Assembly: GCA_015234465.1 (NCBI GenBank)
Contig: JADGNA010000021.1
Location: 1 to 64,000 of the forward strand
Source: Salinibacterium sp.
Lineage (GTDB): Bacteria; Actinomycetota; Actinomycetes; Actinomycetales; Microbacteriaceae
Length of the DNA stretch: 64,000 bases
Direction of reading: 5' to 3'
Shown piece by piece: positions 9,921 through 20,939 of the stretch (position 1 is its first letter; each line of letters opens with the position of its first letter). Made by a program: the position numbers and the translations under genes. The notes under the pieces are model-generated. The model was not told the origin of the DNA. It searched no databases and saw only the letters and a program-made list of their open reading frames with translations.

Positions 9921-10927
9921 CCACGACCCTCCCTCCCGTCAAGGCGTTCTCGACCCGCAGTCGGCTGGCGCGCCTCATCCCGTCGTCGCGCTACACCTCG
10001 GTGCTCGTGACCCTCGTGCTGCTCGTCGCGATGTTCGCCGTGGGAGCGAGCCGCTACCGCGGCTTCGCCTCGGGCCAGGTCGTCATGAACCTCTTCATCG
10101 ACAACGCCTTCCTCATCGTGCTCGCGGTCGGCATGACCTTCGTGATCCTCACGGGCGGCATCGACCTCTCGGTGGGTGCGGTCGTGGCCCTCTCGACCAT
10201 GATCACGGCGACCCTGTTGCGCGATGGCTGGAACCCACTCGCCGTCATCGTGGTCGTGCTGCTCGCGACCTCGACCCTTGGCCTGCTGGTGGGCCTCGTC
10301 ATCCACTACTTCGATATCCAGCCCTTCATCGCGACGCTGGCCGCGATGTTTCTCGCGCGGGGGCTCTGCTACGTCATCAGCCTTGACTCGATCTCGATCA
10401 CCGACCCGTTCTTCGTCGGGCTCGCGCAGACCCGCATCCCGCTCGCCGACCGCCTCAGCATCACGCCGACCGTCATCATCGCGGTCGCGGTCGTCGTGAT
10501 CGCCTTCATCGTGCTGCACTTCACGCGCACGGGCCGCACGGTCTACGCGATCGGCGACGGCGGCGCCTCGGCGCACCTCATGGGGCTTCCGGTCGTGCGC
10601 ACCAAGGTGCTCGTCTACGTCATCAGCGGCTTCTGCTCGGGCGTCGCCGGCATCCTCTTCAGCCTCTACACGCTCTCCGGCTACAGCCTGACGGCCGTCG
10701 GCATGGAGCTCGAGGCGATCGCGGCCGTCGTCATCGGCGGCACGCTCCTCACGGGCGGCTACGGCTTCGTGCTTGGCTCGCTCCTCGGCGTGCTCGTGCT
10801 CGGCTCGATCCAGACCATCATCAGCTTCGACGGCACGCTCAGTTCCTGGTGGACGAAGATCGTGATCGGCGGCCTGCTGCTGCTCTTCATCATCTTGCAG
10901 CGCATCCTCACCGCCCGCCGGCACTGA
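9917..10927 (+). CDS. Sugar ABC transporter permease (YjfF-like)
   Basis: MTTTLPPVKAF...GMTFVILTGGIDLSVGAVVALSTM; ATGA overlap with preceding permease. Confidence 0.9.
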   Translation: MTTTLPPVKAFSTRSRLARLIPSSRYTSVLVTLVLLVAMFAVGASRYRGFASGQVVMNLFIDNAFLIVLAVGMTFVILTGGIDLSVGAVVALSTMITATLLRDGWNPLAVIVVVLLATSTLGLLVGLVIHYFDIQPFIATLAAMFLARGLCYVISLDSISITDPFFVGLAQTRIPLADRLSITPTVIIAVAVVVIAFIVLHFTRTGRTVYAIGDGGASAHLMGLPVVRTKVLVYVISGFCSGVAGILFSLYTLSGYSLTAVGMELEAIAAVVIGGTLLTGGYGFVLGSLLGVLVLGSIQTIISFDGTLSSWWTKIVIGGLLLLFIILQRILTARRH

Positions 10928-10991
10928 GAACGGTCATGGCCGCGATGGACGGGCATAATTCAAGAAGGGCGGATGCTGGGGGCGTGCACGA

Positions 10992-12011
10992 GTGAGCGGT
11001 GAAGACAAGGCGCGGGCCGCCAATATCTTCGACGTCGCTCGGCTCGCGGGGGTGTCTCACCAGACCGTCTCACGGGTCGTCAACGACCACCCGAGCGTGC
11101 GCCCTGCGACGCGCAAGCGGGTCGAGGACGCCATCCGGCAGCTGCGCTACCGCCCGAGCACGAATGCGCGCGCCCTCGTCACCCGCCGCTCCCGCACGAT
11201 CGGGGTCATCACGACGGGCAGCCCCGACTACGGGCCCTCCGCGACGCTGCAGGCCCTCACGGAGGCCTCGCGCAGCGCCCGCTACACCATCAGCATCACG
11301 AGCATGCTGCAGGCCGACCCCGTCTCGATGCGCGCGGCCGTCGAGACACTGCTCTCGCAGAGCATCGAGGCGATGGTGCTGATCGCCGCCCATCGTGGGG
11401 CGCTCGACGCCATCCAGGGCCTCGACCTCGGTGTGCCGCTCGTGGCGGTCGACAGCAGCGCGCGACCCGGCTTCCACAGTGTCTCGATCGACCAGTTCGA
11501 GGGTGCCCGCCTCGCGACGCAGCACCTCATCGAACTCGGCCACCGGGAGATCGTGCATCTCGCGGGGCCGCAGCATTCGATGGATGCCACGGAACGCGAG
11601 CGCGGCTGGCGTGCCGCGCTGTCGCACGCGGGCCTCGTCGCCCGCGCGCCGCTCGAGGGCGACTGGACCCCGCAGAGCGGCTACGAGATCGGGCTCCAGC
11701 TCGCGGCATCCCGGGGCTTCACGGCGATCGTGAGCGGCAACGACCAGATGGCGCTTGGTGCGATGTTCGCGCTCAAGGAGCGAGGCATCCGTGTTCCCGA
11801 GGATGTGAGCGTGATCGGCTTCGACGACATCCCCGAGGCCGCGTTCTTCACTCCCCCGCTCACGACCATGCACCAGGACTTCGCGGGCCTTGGGGGCGAC
11901 ATCATGACGAGGCTGCTCGAGCTGCTCGACGACGGCGACCTGCCGGATGCGCGGGCGCCCCACGTGCCGGGCCTCGTGCTGCGTCGCTCCACCGCGCCGC
12001 TGCTGCCCTGA
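10992..12011 (+). CDS. LacI-family transcriptional regulator
   Basis: IFDVARLAGVSHQTVSRVVNDHPSVRPATRKRVEDAIRQLRYRPS HTH; periplasmic-binding-protein-like sensor domain. Confidence 0.93.
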   Translation: MSGEDKARAANIFDVARLAGVSHQTVSRVVNDHPSVRPATRKRVEDAIRQLRYRPSTNARALVTRRSRTIGVITTGSPDYGPSATLQALTEASRSARYTISITSMLQADPVSMRAAVETLLSQSIEAMVLIAAHRGALDAIQGLDLGVPLVAVDSSARPGFHSVSIDQFEGARLATQHLIELGHREIVHLAGPQHSMDATERERGWRAALSHAGLVARAPLEGDWTPQSGYEIGLQLAASRGFTAIVSGNDQMALGAMFALKERGIRVPEDVSVIGFDDIPEAAFFTPPLTTMHQDFAGLGGDIMTRLLELLDDGDLPDARAPHVPGLVLRRSTAPLLP

Positions 12012-12039
12012 GCTGCGGCCTGGAGCTGGGGCCGTTCGC

Positions 12040-13320
12040 TCAGTCCTCGAGCGGCGGCACCGAGCGTGGACGCACGACGGCCCACACGATCACGACGCCG
12101 AGCACCGCCGCGCCGCCCATGACGATGGCCATGGGCGTCGCCGTCGCAACCCCCATGAGGCCGACGAGCGGCGAGATGAGGCCCGCGGTTCCGAAGTTGA
12201 GGGCGCCGAGGAGCGATGCCGCGGTGCCGGCCTCCTTGCCATGGTGCGCGAGGGCGAGCACCTGCACGGCGGGAAAGCCGAACCCGCAGGCCGTGATGTA
12301 GAACCACAGCGGGATGAGCGTGCCCCAGAGCCCGGCACCCGCCTGGTCGAGCGACATGATCGTGATCGCCATCGCGAGCTGCACGCTGGTGACGCCCACG
12401 AGCACCCACTGCGGGCCGACGCCGAGGCGGGCCATGAGGCGCGAGCTCGTCTGCACGCCGAGCACGACGCCCACCGAGTTGATGCCGAAGAGCAGCCCGT
12501 ACTGCTGCGGGCTGAAGCCGTAGACACCCTGGAACAGGAACGATGAACTCGAGAGGTAGGCGAAGAGCCCTGTGAAGCTCATCGCGCCGACGATCGCCGC
12601 CCCGACGAAGACCCGGTCGGTGAAGAGGGCGCGGTAGCGGGAACGCATCGTGCTGTGGCCGGGCACACGGCGGGCGGATGCGGGCAGTGTCTCGGTGATG
12701 AGCAGGAGCACCGCGCCGACAACGAGCACGGCGTAGCCGGCCAGCACCCAGAAGATGCCGCGCCAATCGGTGATGAGCAGGAGCTGCGAACCGATCACGG
12801 GCGCGAGGATCGGCGCGAGGCCGTTGACGAGCGCGAGGCGCGACAGCATCGTCACGAGCCGCTTGCCGCCGAAGAGGTCGCGCACCATCGCCATCGCGAC
12901 GACGCCGCCCGCCGCCGCGCCGAAGCCCTGCAGCACGCGGAAGACGCCGAGCCAGGCGATGTCGGGGGCGAGCGCCGCGCCGACGCTCGCGGCGATGTGC
13001 ACGGCCGTCGCGAGGATGAGGGGAAGCCTGCGGCCGACCTTGTCGCTCCACGGGCCCACGAGGAGCTGGCCGAGGGCGAAGCCGATGGTCGTGCCGGTGA
13101 GCGTGAGCTGGATTGCGGCCGCGCCGACCCCCAGGTCGCGCTCGAGGGCGGGGAACGCCGGCAGGTACAGGTCGATCGTGAAGGGGCCGAGGGCCGTGAG
13201 CGTGCCGAGCACCAACACGTAGACCAGCCGCTGGCGGGAGGTGAGCGCGTCACCGGGATGCGGACGTTTGTCCTTCAGGTCTCCCGGCGTGATGACGGGA
13301 ATGGAATTGGTCTGGCTCAC
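12040..13320 (-). CDS. MFS drug transporter, Bcr/CflA family
   Basis: GPFTIDLYLPAFPALERDLGV, GQLLVGPWSDKVGRR, RVLQGFGAAAGGVVAMAMVRD; GTG start chosen (VSQTNS). Confidence 0.88.
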   Translation of the reverse strand: MSQTNSIPVITPGDLKDKRPHPGDALTSRQRLVYVLVLGTLTALGPFTIDLYLPAFPALERDLGVGAAAIQLTLTGTTIGFALGQLLVGPWSDKVGRRLPLILATAVHIAASVGAALAPDIAWLGVFRVLQGFGAAAGGVVAMAMVRDLFGGKRLVTMLSRLALVNGLAPILAPVIGSQLLLITDWRGIFWVLAGYAVLVVGAVLLLITETLPASARRVPGHSTMRSRYRALFTDRVFVGAAIVGAMSFTGLFAYLSSSSFLFQGVYGFSPQQYGLLFGINSVGVVLGVQTSSRLMARLGVGPQWVLVGVTSVQLAMAITIMSLDQAGAGLWGTLIPLWFYITACGFGFPAVQVLALAHHGKEAGTAASLLGALNFGTAGLISPLVGLMGVATATPMAIVMGGAAVLGVVIVWAVVRPRSVPPLED

Positions 13321-13368
13321 ACGGTTCCTTGATCGATGGCAGAGGAGAAGCCTAACCCCCGGGAGCAA

Positions 13369-13402
13369 CGATGCCGGCCGCCCCGAGGGACGGCCGGCAT
13401 CG
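13369..13402 (-). terminator. Hairpin/terminator at end of the ara-ggu operon
   Basis: CGATGCCGGCCG-CCCCGAGGGA-CGGCCGGCATCG, perfect 12-bp stem just 3' of the permease stop. Confidence 0.75.
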
Positions 13403-13416
13403 CGACGAGCAGCGGG

Positions 13417-14727
13417 TCAGTCGCCCGCGGGGCCCGCCTTGGTGTCGGCCTTCATTGCATCCGGCTTACCGGATTCGACGGTGGCCACACCAGTGGTCCG
13501 GTCGAGCACCGTCTTGTTCTTCGGGGCGGCACGGCGGCCACCCGAACGACGCTTGTTGAAGACGTCGAACGCGACGGCGAGCAGGAGCACCATGCCCTTG
13601 ATGAACTGCTGGTAGTCGGTGCTGACACCCATGAGCGACATGCCGTTGTTGAGCACACCCATGATGAGGCCACCCGTGATGGCGCCAGTGACGGTACCGA
13701 TACCGCCCGTGACGGCGGCACCACCAATGAAGGCTGCCGCGATCGCGTCGAGTTCGAACAGGTTGCCAGCGCCGGGGCCGGCCGAGTTGAGGCGACCCGT
13801 GAAGACGAGACCCGCGAGGGCCGCCAGCACACCCATGTTGACGAAGAGGTAGAAGTCGACCTTCTGCGTCTTGATGCCCGAGAGTTGCGCCGCGTGCAGG
13901 TTGCCACCGCGAGCGTAGACGTGGCGGCCGAAGACGCTGCGGTTCATGACGGCCGTGTAGATCACCACGAGGGCGCCGAGCACGATCAGCACGATCGGGG
14001 TTCCACGCGAGCCGGGCGCGATGCCGAGCAGGTAGGTGAGGCCGATCACGAGCACGCCAGTGAACGCGAGCTTGGCGACGAACCAGCTGAGCGGCTCGCT
14101 CTCGAGGCCGTGCTTGACGCGGGACATCCGCCCCTTGACCTGCGATGCGATGAGCATGATGAGGGCGAGGATGCCGAGGCCGACCGTGATCCACTCGGCA
14201 GGCGAGGAGCTCGCGGGGAACAGCTGCGGGAACACGTAGCCACCACCGAGCTGGCGGTACTCATTGGGGAACGGCGTGATGCGCTGGTTGCCGAGCACGA
14301 TCTGCGTGAGTCCTCGGAAGATCAGCATGCCCGCGAGCGTCACGATGAAGGCTGGGATGCCGACGAAGGCGATCCAGAAGCCCTGCCATGCGCCGACAAG
14401 CGCGCCGATCACGAGCGAGGCGATGATCGCGACCCACCAGGGCGCGCCCCAGTCCTGGATCATGATGCCCGACATCGCTCCGACGAATGCCGCGACCGAA
14501 CCGACGGAGAGGTCGATATGGCCGGCGATGATGACCATCACCATGCCGATCGCGAGGATCAGGATGTAGCTGTTCTGCACGATGATGTTCGACACGTTGC
14601 CGGCCGTCAGCAGGCGTCCATCCGTGAGGATCTGGAACAGCACCACGATCACGATGAGCGCGATGAAGATACCGATCTGGCGCATTCGGCTGGCGAGGAA
14701 GCCCAGCGATTCCTTGAGCACGCTCAT
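13417..14727 (-). CDS. Sugar ABC transporter permease (GguB/XylH-like)
   Basis: GMVMVIIAGHIDLSVGSVAAFVGA; GTPIVLIVLGALVVIYTAVMNRSVFGRHVYARGGN. Confidence 0.93.
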   Translation of the reverse strand: MSVLKESLGFLASRMRQIGIFIALIVIVVLFQILTDGRLLTAGNVSNIIVQNSYILILAIGMVMVIIAGHIDLSVGSVAAFVGAMSGIMIQDWGAPWWVAIIASLVIGALVGAWQGFWIAFVGIPAFIVTLAGMLIFRGLTQIVLGNQRITPFPNEYRQLGGGYVFPQLFPASSSPAEWITVGLGILALIMLIASQVKGRMSRVKHGLESEPLSWFVAKLAFTGVLVIGLTYLLGIAPGSRGTPIVLIVLGALVVIYTAVMNRSVFGRHVYARGGNLHAAQLSGIKTQKVDFYLFVNMGVLAALAGLVFTGRLNSAGPGAGNLFELDAIAAAFIGGAAVTGGIGTVTGAITGGLIMGVLNNGMSLMGVSTDYQQFIKGMVLLLAVAFDVFNKRRSGGRRAAPKNKTVLDRTTGVATVESGKPDAMKADTKAGPAGD

Positions 14728-16260
14728 CTACTTTTCCTTCTCTTTGGTCATGTACTGCATGAGAGCTTCCGGTGTTGCATCCTCGATGCTCATCTCACCC
14801 GTGATGTGGCCCTCCGACAGCGCGTAGATGCGGTCGGAGATGCCGAGGAGCTCGGGGAGTTCGGAGGAGATCACGATGACCGCCTTCCCCTCCGCCGCGA
14901 GCCTGTTGATGATCGTGTAGATCTCGTACTTCGCGCCGACGTCGATGCCGCGCGTCGGCTCGTCGAGGATCAGCACGTCGGGGTCGGAGAACATCCACTT
15001 CGAGAGCACGACCTTCTGCTGGTTTCCGCCCGACAGTTGGCCGGTGACGGATGCCACGGAGGGGGCCTTGATGTTCATGCTCTTGCGGTAGTCGGATGCG
15101 ACGAGGTACTCCTTGTTGTCGTCGACCCAGCCACCCTTCGAGAGCTTGCCGAGCGCCGCCGCGGAGATGTTGCGCTTGATGTCCTCGATGAGGTTGAGCC
15201 CGTAGCGCTTGCGGTCCTCGGTCGCGTAGGCGATTCCGGCGTCGATCGCGTCGGAGACCGTGCGCACCTTCACCTCCTTGCCGCGCACGAAGACGCGACC
15301 CGAGATGCCGGAGCCGTAGGAGCGGCCGAAGATGCTCATGGCGAGCTCCGTGCGGCCAGCACCCATGAGGCCCGCGATGCCGACGACCTCGCCGGCCCGC
15401 GCCGTGAGGTTGGCACCGTGGATGACGACACGGTCGTGCTCGGTCGGGTGGTGCACCGTCCAGTCCTCGACGCGGAAGATTTCCTCGCCGATCTTGGGGG
15501 TGCGGTCGGGGTAGCGGTGCTCGAGGTCGCGGCCGACCATCCCCTTGATGATGCGGTTCTCAGAGATCTCGTCGCTGTTCATGTCGAGCGTCTCGATCGC
15601 GCGGCCGTCACGGATGATCGTGACCTTGTCGGCGATCGCCTTGATCTCGTTGAGCTTGTGGCTGATGATGATCGACGTGATCCCCTGCTTCTGCAGGTGC
15701 TTGATCAGGTCGAGCAGGTGGGCCGAGTCCTCGTCGTTGAGCGCCGCCGTGGGCTCATCGAGGATGAGGAGCTTGACCTCCTTCGACAGGGCCTTCGCGA
15801 TCTCCACGAGCTGCTGCTTGCCGACGCCGATGTCGGTAATCTTGGTCGTGGGGTTGTCGCTCAGTCCGACGCGCGCGAGCAGTTTCGCGGCCTCGAGGTT
15901 GGTCTTGTTCCAGTCGATGAAGCCGCCGCGCTGGATCTCGTTGCCGAGGAAGATGTTCTCGGCGATCGAGAGGTAGGGGCTCAGGGCGAGCTCCTGGTGG
16001 ATGATGACGATGCCACTCTTCTCGCTGTCACGGATGTCGCGAAAGCTGACCGGCTCGCCCTCGAAAAGGATCTCGCCCTCGTAGGTGCCGTGCGGGTAGA
16101 CACCCGAGAGCACCTTCATGAGGGTGGACTTGCCTGCCCCGTTCTCGCCGCAGATCGCATGGATCTCGCCGCGGGCGACGGAGAGGTTGACGTCCTGCAG
16201 CGCTTTCACGCCCGGGAACGTCTTGGTGATGCTGCGCATCTCGAGAATGTTCGCGACCAT
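14728..16260 (-). CDS. Sugar ABC transporter ATP-binding protein (GguA/MmsA-like)
   Basis: [68 protein letters not shown]. Confidence 0.94.
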   Translation of the reverse strand: MVANILEMRSITKTFPGVKALQDVNLSVARGEIHAICGENGAGKSTLMKVLSGVYPHGTYEGEILFEGEPVSFRDIRDSEKSGIVIIHQELALSPYLSIAENIFLGNEIQRGGFIDWNKTNLEAAKLLARVGLSDNPTTKITDIGVGKQQLVEIAKALSKEVKLLILDEPTAALNDEDSAHLLDLIKHLQKQGITSIIISHKLNEIKAIADKVTIIRDGRAIETLDMNSDEISENRIIKGMVGRDLEHRYPDRTPKIGEEIFRVEDWTVHHPTEHDRVVIHGANLTARAGEVVGIAGLMGAGRTELAMSIFGRSYGSGISGRVFVRGKEVKVRTVSDAIDAGIAYATEDRKRYGLNLIEDIKRNISAAALGKLSKGGWVDDNKEYLVASDYRKSMNIKAPSVASVTGQLSGGNQQKVVLSKWMFSDPDVLILDEPTRGIDVGAKYEIYTIINRLAAEGKAVIVISSELPELLGISDRIYALSEGHITGEMSIEDATPEALMQYMTKEKEK

Positions 16261-16293
16261 TCCCTGCCTCTATTCGTTGTGGTTGTGACGGAT

Positions 16294-16325
16294 GCCGGTG
16301 GGGCGCATCCCTGCGCCCCACCGGC
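16294..16325 (-). repeat. Intercistronic hairpin 3' of binding-protein gene
   Basis: GCCGGTGGGGCGCA-TCCC-TGCGCCCCACCGGC, perfect 14-bp stem, no T-run. Confidence 0.9.
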
Positions 16326-16336
16326 TGGTGCGTGTC

Positions 16337-17446
16337 TTACTCGAAGGTACCTTCGTCGTAGTACCCGCTGTCGATGAGCACCTCGACGTAGTTGTCGGCG
16401 GTGACGATCTGCGACTCGAGGAGGTACGACGGCACGACCTTCTCGCCGTTGTCGTACGTCTCGGTGTCGTTGACCTCAGGCTCCTCACCGTTGAGCACAG
16501 CATCCACCATCTCGACGGCCTGCGCACCCAGCAGGCGCGTGTCCTTGAAGATGGTCGAGTACTGCTCGCCCGCGATGATCGACTTGATGGAGCCCTCTTC
16601 AGCGTCCTGTCCGGTCACGATCGGCAGGTCGCTGGCCGAGTAGCCACCGGCCGTGAGCGCCGAGATGATGCCGATCGAGAGACCGTCGTAGGGCGAGAGC
16701 ACGCCATCGAGCTGCGTGCCGCCGATGATCGTCAGCAGGTCGTCCATGCGGGCCTGGGCGCGCGAGGCCTCCCAGCGCAGGATGGCGGCCTGCTCGAACT
16801 CGGTCTGGCCCGAGGGAACCGTGATGACGCCGCTCTCCATGTAGGGCTCGAGCACCGACATGGCACCGTCCCAGAAGAAGGTGGCGTTGTTGTCGTCGGG
16901 GCTGCCCGCGAAGAGTTCGACGTTGAAGGGGCCGGTCTCGCCGGTCTCCTCGCCGTTCTCGTCAAGCAGTCCGAGGCCCGTGACGAGCGAGGTCGCCTGC
17001 TGCACGCCGACCTCGAAGTTGTCGAAGGTCGTGTAGTAGTCGACGTTCTCCGAGCCGAGGATGAGGCGGTCGTAGGAGATCACGGGGATCTCCTGGGCCG
17101 CAGCCTGCTCGAGCACCTCGGTCAGCGCGGTGCCGTCGATGGCCGCGATGATGAGCGCCTCAGCGCCACCCGAGATCATGTTCTCGATCTGCGAGAGCTG
17201 CGTGGGGATGTCGTCGTTGGCGTACTGGAGGTCGACGTTGTAGCCGAGTTCCTCGAGTTCTGCCTCGACGTTGTCGCCGTCGGCGATCCAGCGCTCGGAG
17301 GTCTGGGTGGGCATCGAGACGCCGACGATGGCGCCCTCGGTGTCACCGTCTCCGCTGCCGCCCGTGCGGTCGCCGGAGCATCCGGCAAGGGTCAGCACGA
17401 GCGCGCTCGCGGCGGCGACGCCGGTGAGCAACTTGTTGGTCTTCAC
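16337..17446 (-). CDS. ChvE-like sugar-binding lipoprotein (second tandem copy)
   Basis: [29 protein letters not shown]...[51 protein letters not shown]. Confidence 0.92.
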   Translation of the reverse strand: MKTNKLLTGVAAASALVLTLAGCSGDRTGGSGDGDTEGAIVGVSMPTQTSERWIADGDNVEAELEELGYNVDLQYANDDIPTQLSQIENMISGGAEALIIAAIDGTALTEVLEQAAAQEIPVISYDRLILGSENVDYYTTFDNFEVGVQQATSLVTGLGLLDENGEETGETGPFNVELFAGSPDDNNATFFWDGAMSVLEPYMESGVITVPSGQTEFEQAAILRWEASRAQARMDDLLTIIGGTQLDGVLSPYDGLSIGIISALTAGGYSASDLPIVTGQDAEEGSIKSIIAGEQYSTIFKDTRLLGAQAVEMVDAVLNGEEPEVNDTETYDNGEKVVPSYLLESQIVTADNYVEVLIDSGYYDEGTFE

Positions 17447-17471
17447 TGTGTCTTCCTTTTCTCTTGGGTCC

Positions 17472-17506
17472 CGGTCGGGGAACACTCCTGGAGCGTTCCC
17501 CGACCG
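17472..17506 (-). repeat. Intercistronic hairpin between the tandem binding-protein genes
   Basis: CGGTCGGGGAAC-N11-GTTCCCCGACCG, perfect 12-bp stem. Confidence 0.88.
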
Positions 17507-17522
17507 AAGGGTTGGTGCGTGG

Positions 17523-18629
17523 TTACTCGAGGTCGGCTGGCTCGTAGTAGCCGCCGTCGATGAGTACCTCTTCGTAGTTGTCGATCGTCACGACCTGCGA
17601 CTCGAGCAGGAACGACGGCACGACCTTCGTGCCGTTGTCATAGGTCTCCGTGTCGTTGACCTCAGGCTCTTCGCCGTTGAGGAGCGCGTCGACCATCTCC
17701 ACGGCCTGCGCGCCGAGGAGGCGCGTGTCCTTGAAGATCGTGGAGTACTGCTCGCCCGCGATGATCGCCTTCACGCCGCCGACGTCGGCGTCCTGGCCGG
17801 TGATGACGGGGATGTCGCCCGCATAGCCGCCCGAGCTGAGCGCCGCGATGATGCCGGATGCGAGGCCGTCGTTCGGCGAGAGCACCCCGTCGAGCCTCGT
17901 GTCACCGATGATCGTGAGCAGGTTCTCCATGCGGTCCTGCGCGTTCTCGGCGAGCCATCCGGGTGTCGCCGCCTGCTCGAAGTCGAGCTGGCCGGAGGGC
18001 ACGGTGAGCACGCCGCTCTCGATGTAGGGGTCGAGCACGGAGCGGGCGCCGTCCCAGAAGAACGTCGCGTTGTTGTCGTCGGGGCTGCCGGCGAAGAGCT
18101 CGATGTTAAACGGCCCCGCCTCGCCGGTGTCCTCGCCGCTCTCGTCGAGCACGCCGAGGCCCGTGAGGAGCGAGGTCGCCTGCTGCACGCCCACCTGGAA
18201 GTTGTCGAAGGTCGTGTAGTAGTCCACGTTCTCCGAGCCCAGGATGAGGCGGTCATAGGCGATGACGGGGATGTCCTGCGCCGCCGCCTGCTCGAGCACG
18301 CTCGTGAGCGTCGTCCCGTCGATTGAGGCGATGATGAGCGCCTTCGCTCCGCTCGTGATCATGTTCTCGAGCTGCGAGATCTGCGTTGCCGTGTCATCCG
18401 CCGCGTACTGCAGGTCTACCGAGTAGCCGAGCTCCTCGAGTTCTGCCTGCACGTTGTTGCCGTCCGCGATCCAGCGTTCGAGCTGCTGGCTCGGCATCGA
18501 GACGCCCACGAGGGCGCCCGAGGCGTCATCGCCACCGTCGCCTCCTGAGCGGTCGCCCGCGCATCCGCTGAGACCGAGCGCTAGCGCACTCGCGGCGGCG
18601 ATGCCGACGAGGTACTTTCTCTTGTTCAC
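17523..18629 (-). CDS. ChvE-like sugar-binding lipoprotein (first tandem copy)
   Basis: [29 protein letters not shown]...[51 protein letters not shown]. Confidence 0.92.
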   Translation of the reverse strand: MNKRKYLVGIAAASALALGLSGCAGDRSGGDGGDDASGALVGVSMPSQQLERWIADGNNVQAELEELGYSVDLQYAADDTATQISQLENMITSGAKALIIASIDGTTLTSVLEQAAAQDIPVIAYDRLILGSENVDYYTTFDNFQVGVQQATSLLTGLGVLDESGEDTGEAGPFNIELFAGSPDDNNATFFWDGARSVLDPYIESGVLTVPSGQLDFEQAATPGWLAENAQDRMENLLTIIGDTRLDGVLSPNDGLASGIIAALSSGGYAGDIPVITGQDADVGGVKAIIAGEQYSTIFKDTRLLGAQAVEMVDALLNGEEPEVNDTETYDNGTKVVPSFLLESQVVTIDNYEEVLIDGGYYEPADLE

Positions 18630-18711
18630 AGTGCTTCCTTCCAGTGCGGTTGTTGGTGCTGGGATGGTGCCTGTAGTGGTGCTGGTCGTTGTTCGGGCTG
18701 CGCGGATGCCG

Positions 18712-20229
18712 CTAGAGGCCCTGCGCGAGCCGGTAGTAGGCGGCGTTCCAGCGCACCTCGCGCTGGAAGTCCCTCAGGGTGGTCTGCTCGTCGATCACGA
18801 GGAGCTCGGTGCCCGCGATCTCGGCGAAGTCGCGGAAGACGTCGACGCCCACTGCGGTCGTCATGACCGTGTGGTGGGCGGCGCCGGCCGTGAGCCACGC
18901 GGCAGCGGAGGTCGCGAAGTCGGGCGCGGGCTTCCACAGCGCGCGGCCCACGGGAAGGTTGGGCATCGGTTCGTCGAGTGCCACGTTCTCCACGACGTTC
19001 GCCACGAGGCGGAAGCGGTCGCGCATGTCGCTCATCGCGACGACGACGGCGGGTCCGGGGTCGGCCGTGAAGACGAGCCGCACGGGGTCCTCCTTGCCGC
19101 CGATGCCGAGCGGGTGGATCTCGAGGCTCGGCTTCTCGGTCGCGAGCGAGGGGCTCACCTCGAGCATGTGGGCGCCGAGGATCTTCTCGTCGCCCGGGGT
19201 GAGGTGGTAGGTGTAGTCCTCCATGAGGCTCGCGCCGCCGGGGAGGCCCGCGCCCATGACGTTGGCGGTGCGCACGAGGATCGCGGTCTTCCAGTCGCCC
19301 TCGGCGCCGAAGCCGTAGCCCTCGGCCATGAGCCGCTGCACGGCGAGGCCGGGCAGCTGGCGCAGCGCACCCAGGTCTTCGAAGCTCGTCGTGAAGGCGC
19401 CGAAGCCGCCCTCCTCGAGGAAGCTGCGCAGGCCGAGCTCGATCGCGGCGCCGTAGCGCAGCGACTCGTGCCGCTCGCCGCCCTTGCGCAGCTCGGGCAC
19501 GACCGCGTAGAGCTCCTCGTACTCGGCGACGAGCGTGTCGATGTCGGCATCGGATGCCGCGTGCACGGCCTCCGCGAGCTCGTTGACGCCCCAGGTGTTG
19601 ACCTGCACGCCGAAGCGCAGCTCCGCCTCGGTCTTGTCGCCCTCCGTGACGGCGACGTAGCGCATGTTGTCACCGAAGCGGGCGAGCTTGAGCGAGTGGG
19701 TGGCGGCCCAGCCCGCGGCGGCCCGCTGCCAGGTCGCGACCTGCGCCGTGACATCCGGGTTGCTGACGTGGCCGACGACGGTCTTGCGGGCGACGCCGAG
19801 GCGGGTCTGGATGTAGCCGAACTCCCGGTCGCCGTGGGCAGCCTGGTTGAGGTTCATGAAGTCGAAGTCGATCTCGCCCCACGGCAGCTCGACGTTGGCC
19901 TGCGTGTGCAGGTGCAGGAGCGGCTTGCGCAGCGCGTCGAGCCCGGCGATCCACATCTTGGCGGGGCTGAAGGTGTGCATCCAGGCGATGATGCCGATCA
20001 CGTTGTCAGCCGCATTCACGTCGAGGGCGAGTCGGCGGATCGAGTCGCTCTCCTTGAGCACGGGCTTCCACACGACCTTGACAGGCACGTCGGATGCCGC
20101 ATCCAGGGCCTCCGCAATAGCGCGCGACTGCTCGGCGACCTGCTGCAGGGTCTCCTCGCCGTAGAGGTTCTGGCTGCCGGTGACGAACCAGACCTCGTAG
20201 TGGTCGAGCGAGGTGGAGAGCTTGGGCAT
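18712..20229 (-). CDS. araA: L-arabinose isomerase
   Basis: [77 protein letters not shown]. Confidence 0.98.
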   Translation of the reverse strand: MPKLSTSLDHYEVWFVTGSQNLYGEETLQQVAEQSRAIAEALDAASDVPVKVVWKPVLKESDSIRRLALDVNAADNVIGIIAWMHTFSPAKMWIAGLDALRKPLLHLHTQANVELPWGEIDFDFMNLNQAAHGDREFGYIQTRLGVARKTVVGHVSNPDVTAQVATWQRAAAGWAATHSLKLARFGDNMRYVAVTEGDKTEAELRFGVQVNTWGVNELAEAVHAASDADIDTLVAEYEELYAVVPELRKGGERHESLRYGAAIELGLRSFLEEGGFGAFTTSFEDLGALRQLPGLAVQRLMAEGYGFGAEGDWKTAILVRTANVMGAGLPGGASLMEDYTYHLTPGDEKILGAHMLEVSPSLATEKPSLEIHPLGIGGKEDPVRLVFTADPGPAVVVAMSDMRDRFRLVANVVENVALDEPMPNLPVGRALWKPAPDFATSAAAWLTAGAAHHTVMTTAVGVDVFRDFAEIAGTELLVIDEQTTLRDFQREVRWNAAYYRLAQGL

Positions 20230-20231
20230 GT

Positions 20232-20939
20232 CTAGAGTGCTCCTTCGGGCTTCTGGCCGTAGACGTTCTGGTAGCGGTCGAACAGGGAGTCGATCGCCTC
20301 CTGCGGGATGGGGATGAGCTCCCCTGCCTGGCGGGCGATGTGCACCGTGCGCGCGACATCCTCGACCATGACGGCCGCCTTGACGGCGTCGCGCGGGTTC
20401 TTGCCGATCGTGAATGGTCCGTGGTTCTGCATCAGCACGCCCCGCGAGCGGTGGCCCTGCAGCGTGGCGACGATGCCGCGGCCGATCGAGTCATCGCCGA
20501 TGATCGCGAAGGGCCCGACGGGAATCTCGCCGCCGAACTCGTCGGCCATCGCCGTGATGACGCAGGGGATCGCCTCGCCCCGCGCGGCCCACGCCGTCGC
20601 ATAGGTCGAGTGCGTGTGCACGACTCCCCCGACCTCCGGCATGTTGCGGTAGACGTAGGCGTGCGCCGCCGTGTCGCTCGAGGGGCTGCGGCCGCTGCCG
20701 GGCGTGCCGGGGATGACGGTGCCGTCGAGGTCGCAGAGGATCATGTTCTCGGGCGCGAGTTCGTCGTAGTCGACGCCGCTGGGCTTGATGACGAAGAGGT
20801 CGGCGCCGGGAACGCGTCCGCTCACGTTGCCACCCGTCCACACGACGAGCCCGTAGCGGGTGAGCTCTGCGTGGAGGGATGCGACATCCGCGCGCACCTC
20901 GTCGATCGCCGCCTGGATCTCGGGCGTGAAGTCGTTCAT
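20232..20939 (-). CDS. araD: L-ribulose-5-phosphate 4-epimerase
   Basis: [56 protein letters not shown]. Confidence 0.97.
   Translation of the reverse strand: MNDFTPEIQAAIDEVRADVASLHAELTRYGLVVWTGGNVSGRVPGADLFVIKPSGVDYDELAPENMILCDLDGTVIPGTPGSGRSPSSDTAAHAYVYRNMPEVGGVVHTHSTYATAWAARGEAIPCVITAMADEFGGEIPVGPFAIIGDDSIGRGIVATLQGHRSRGVLMQNHGPFTIGKNPRDAVKAAVMVEDVARTVHIARQAGELIPIPQEAIDSLFDRYQNVYGQKPEGAL

Noticed and set aside
13336-16377. 1013-aa plus-strand ORF
   Set aside because: Antisense shadow of the permease and ATPase genes; no recognisable domain and low-complexity Arg/Asp/Val/His composition
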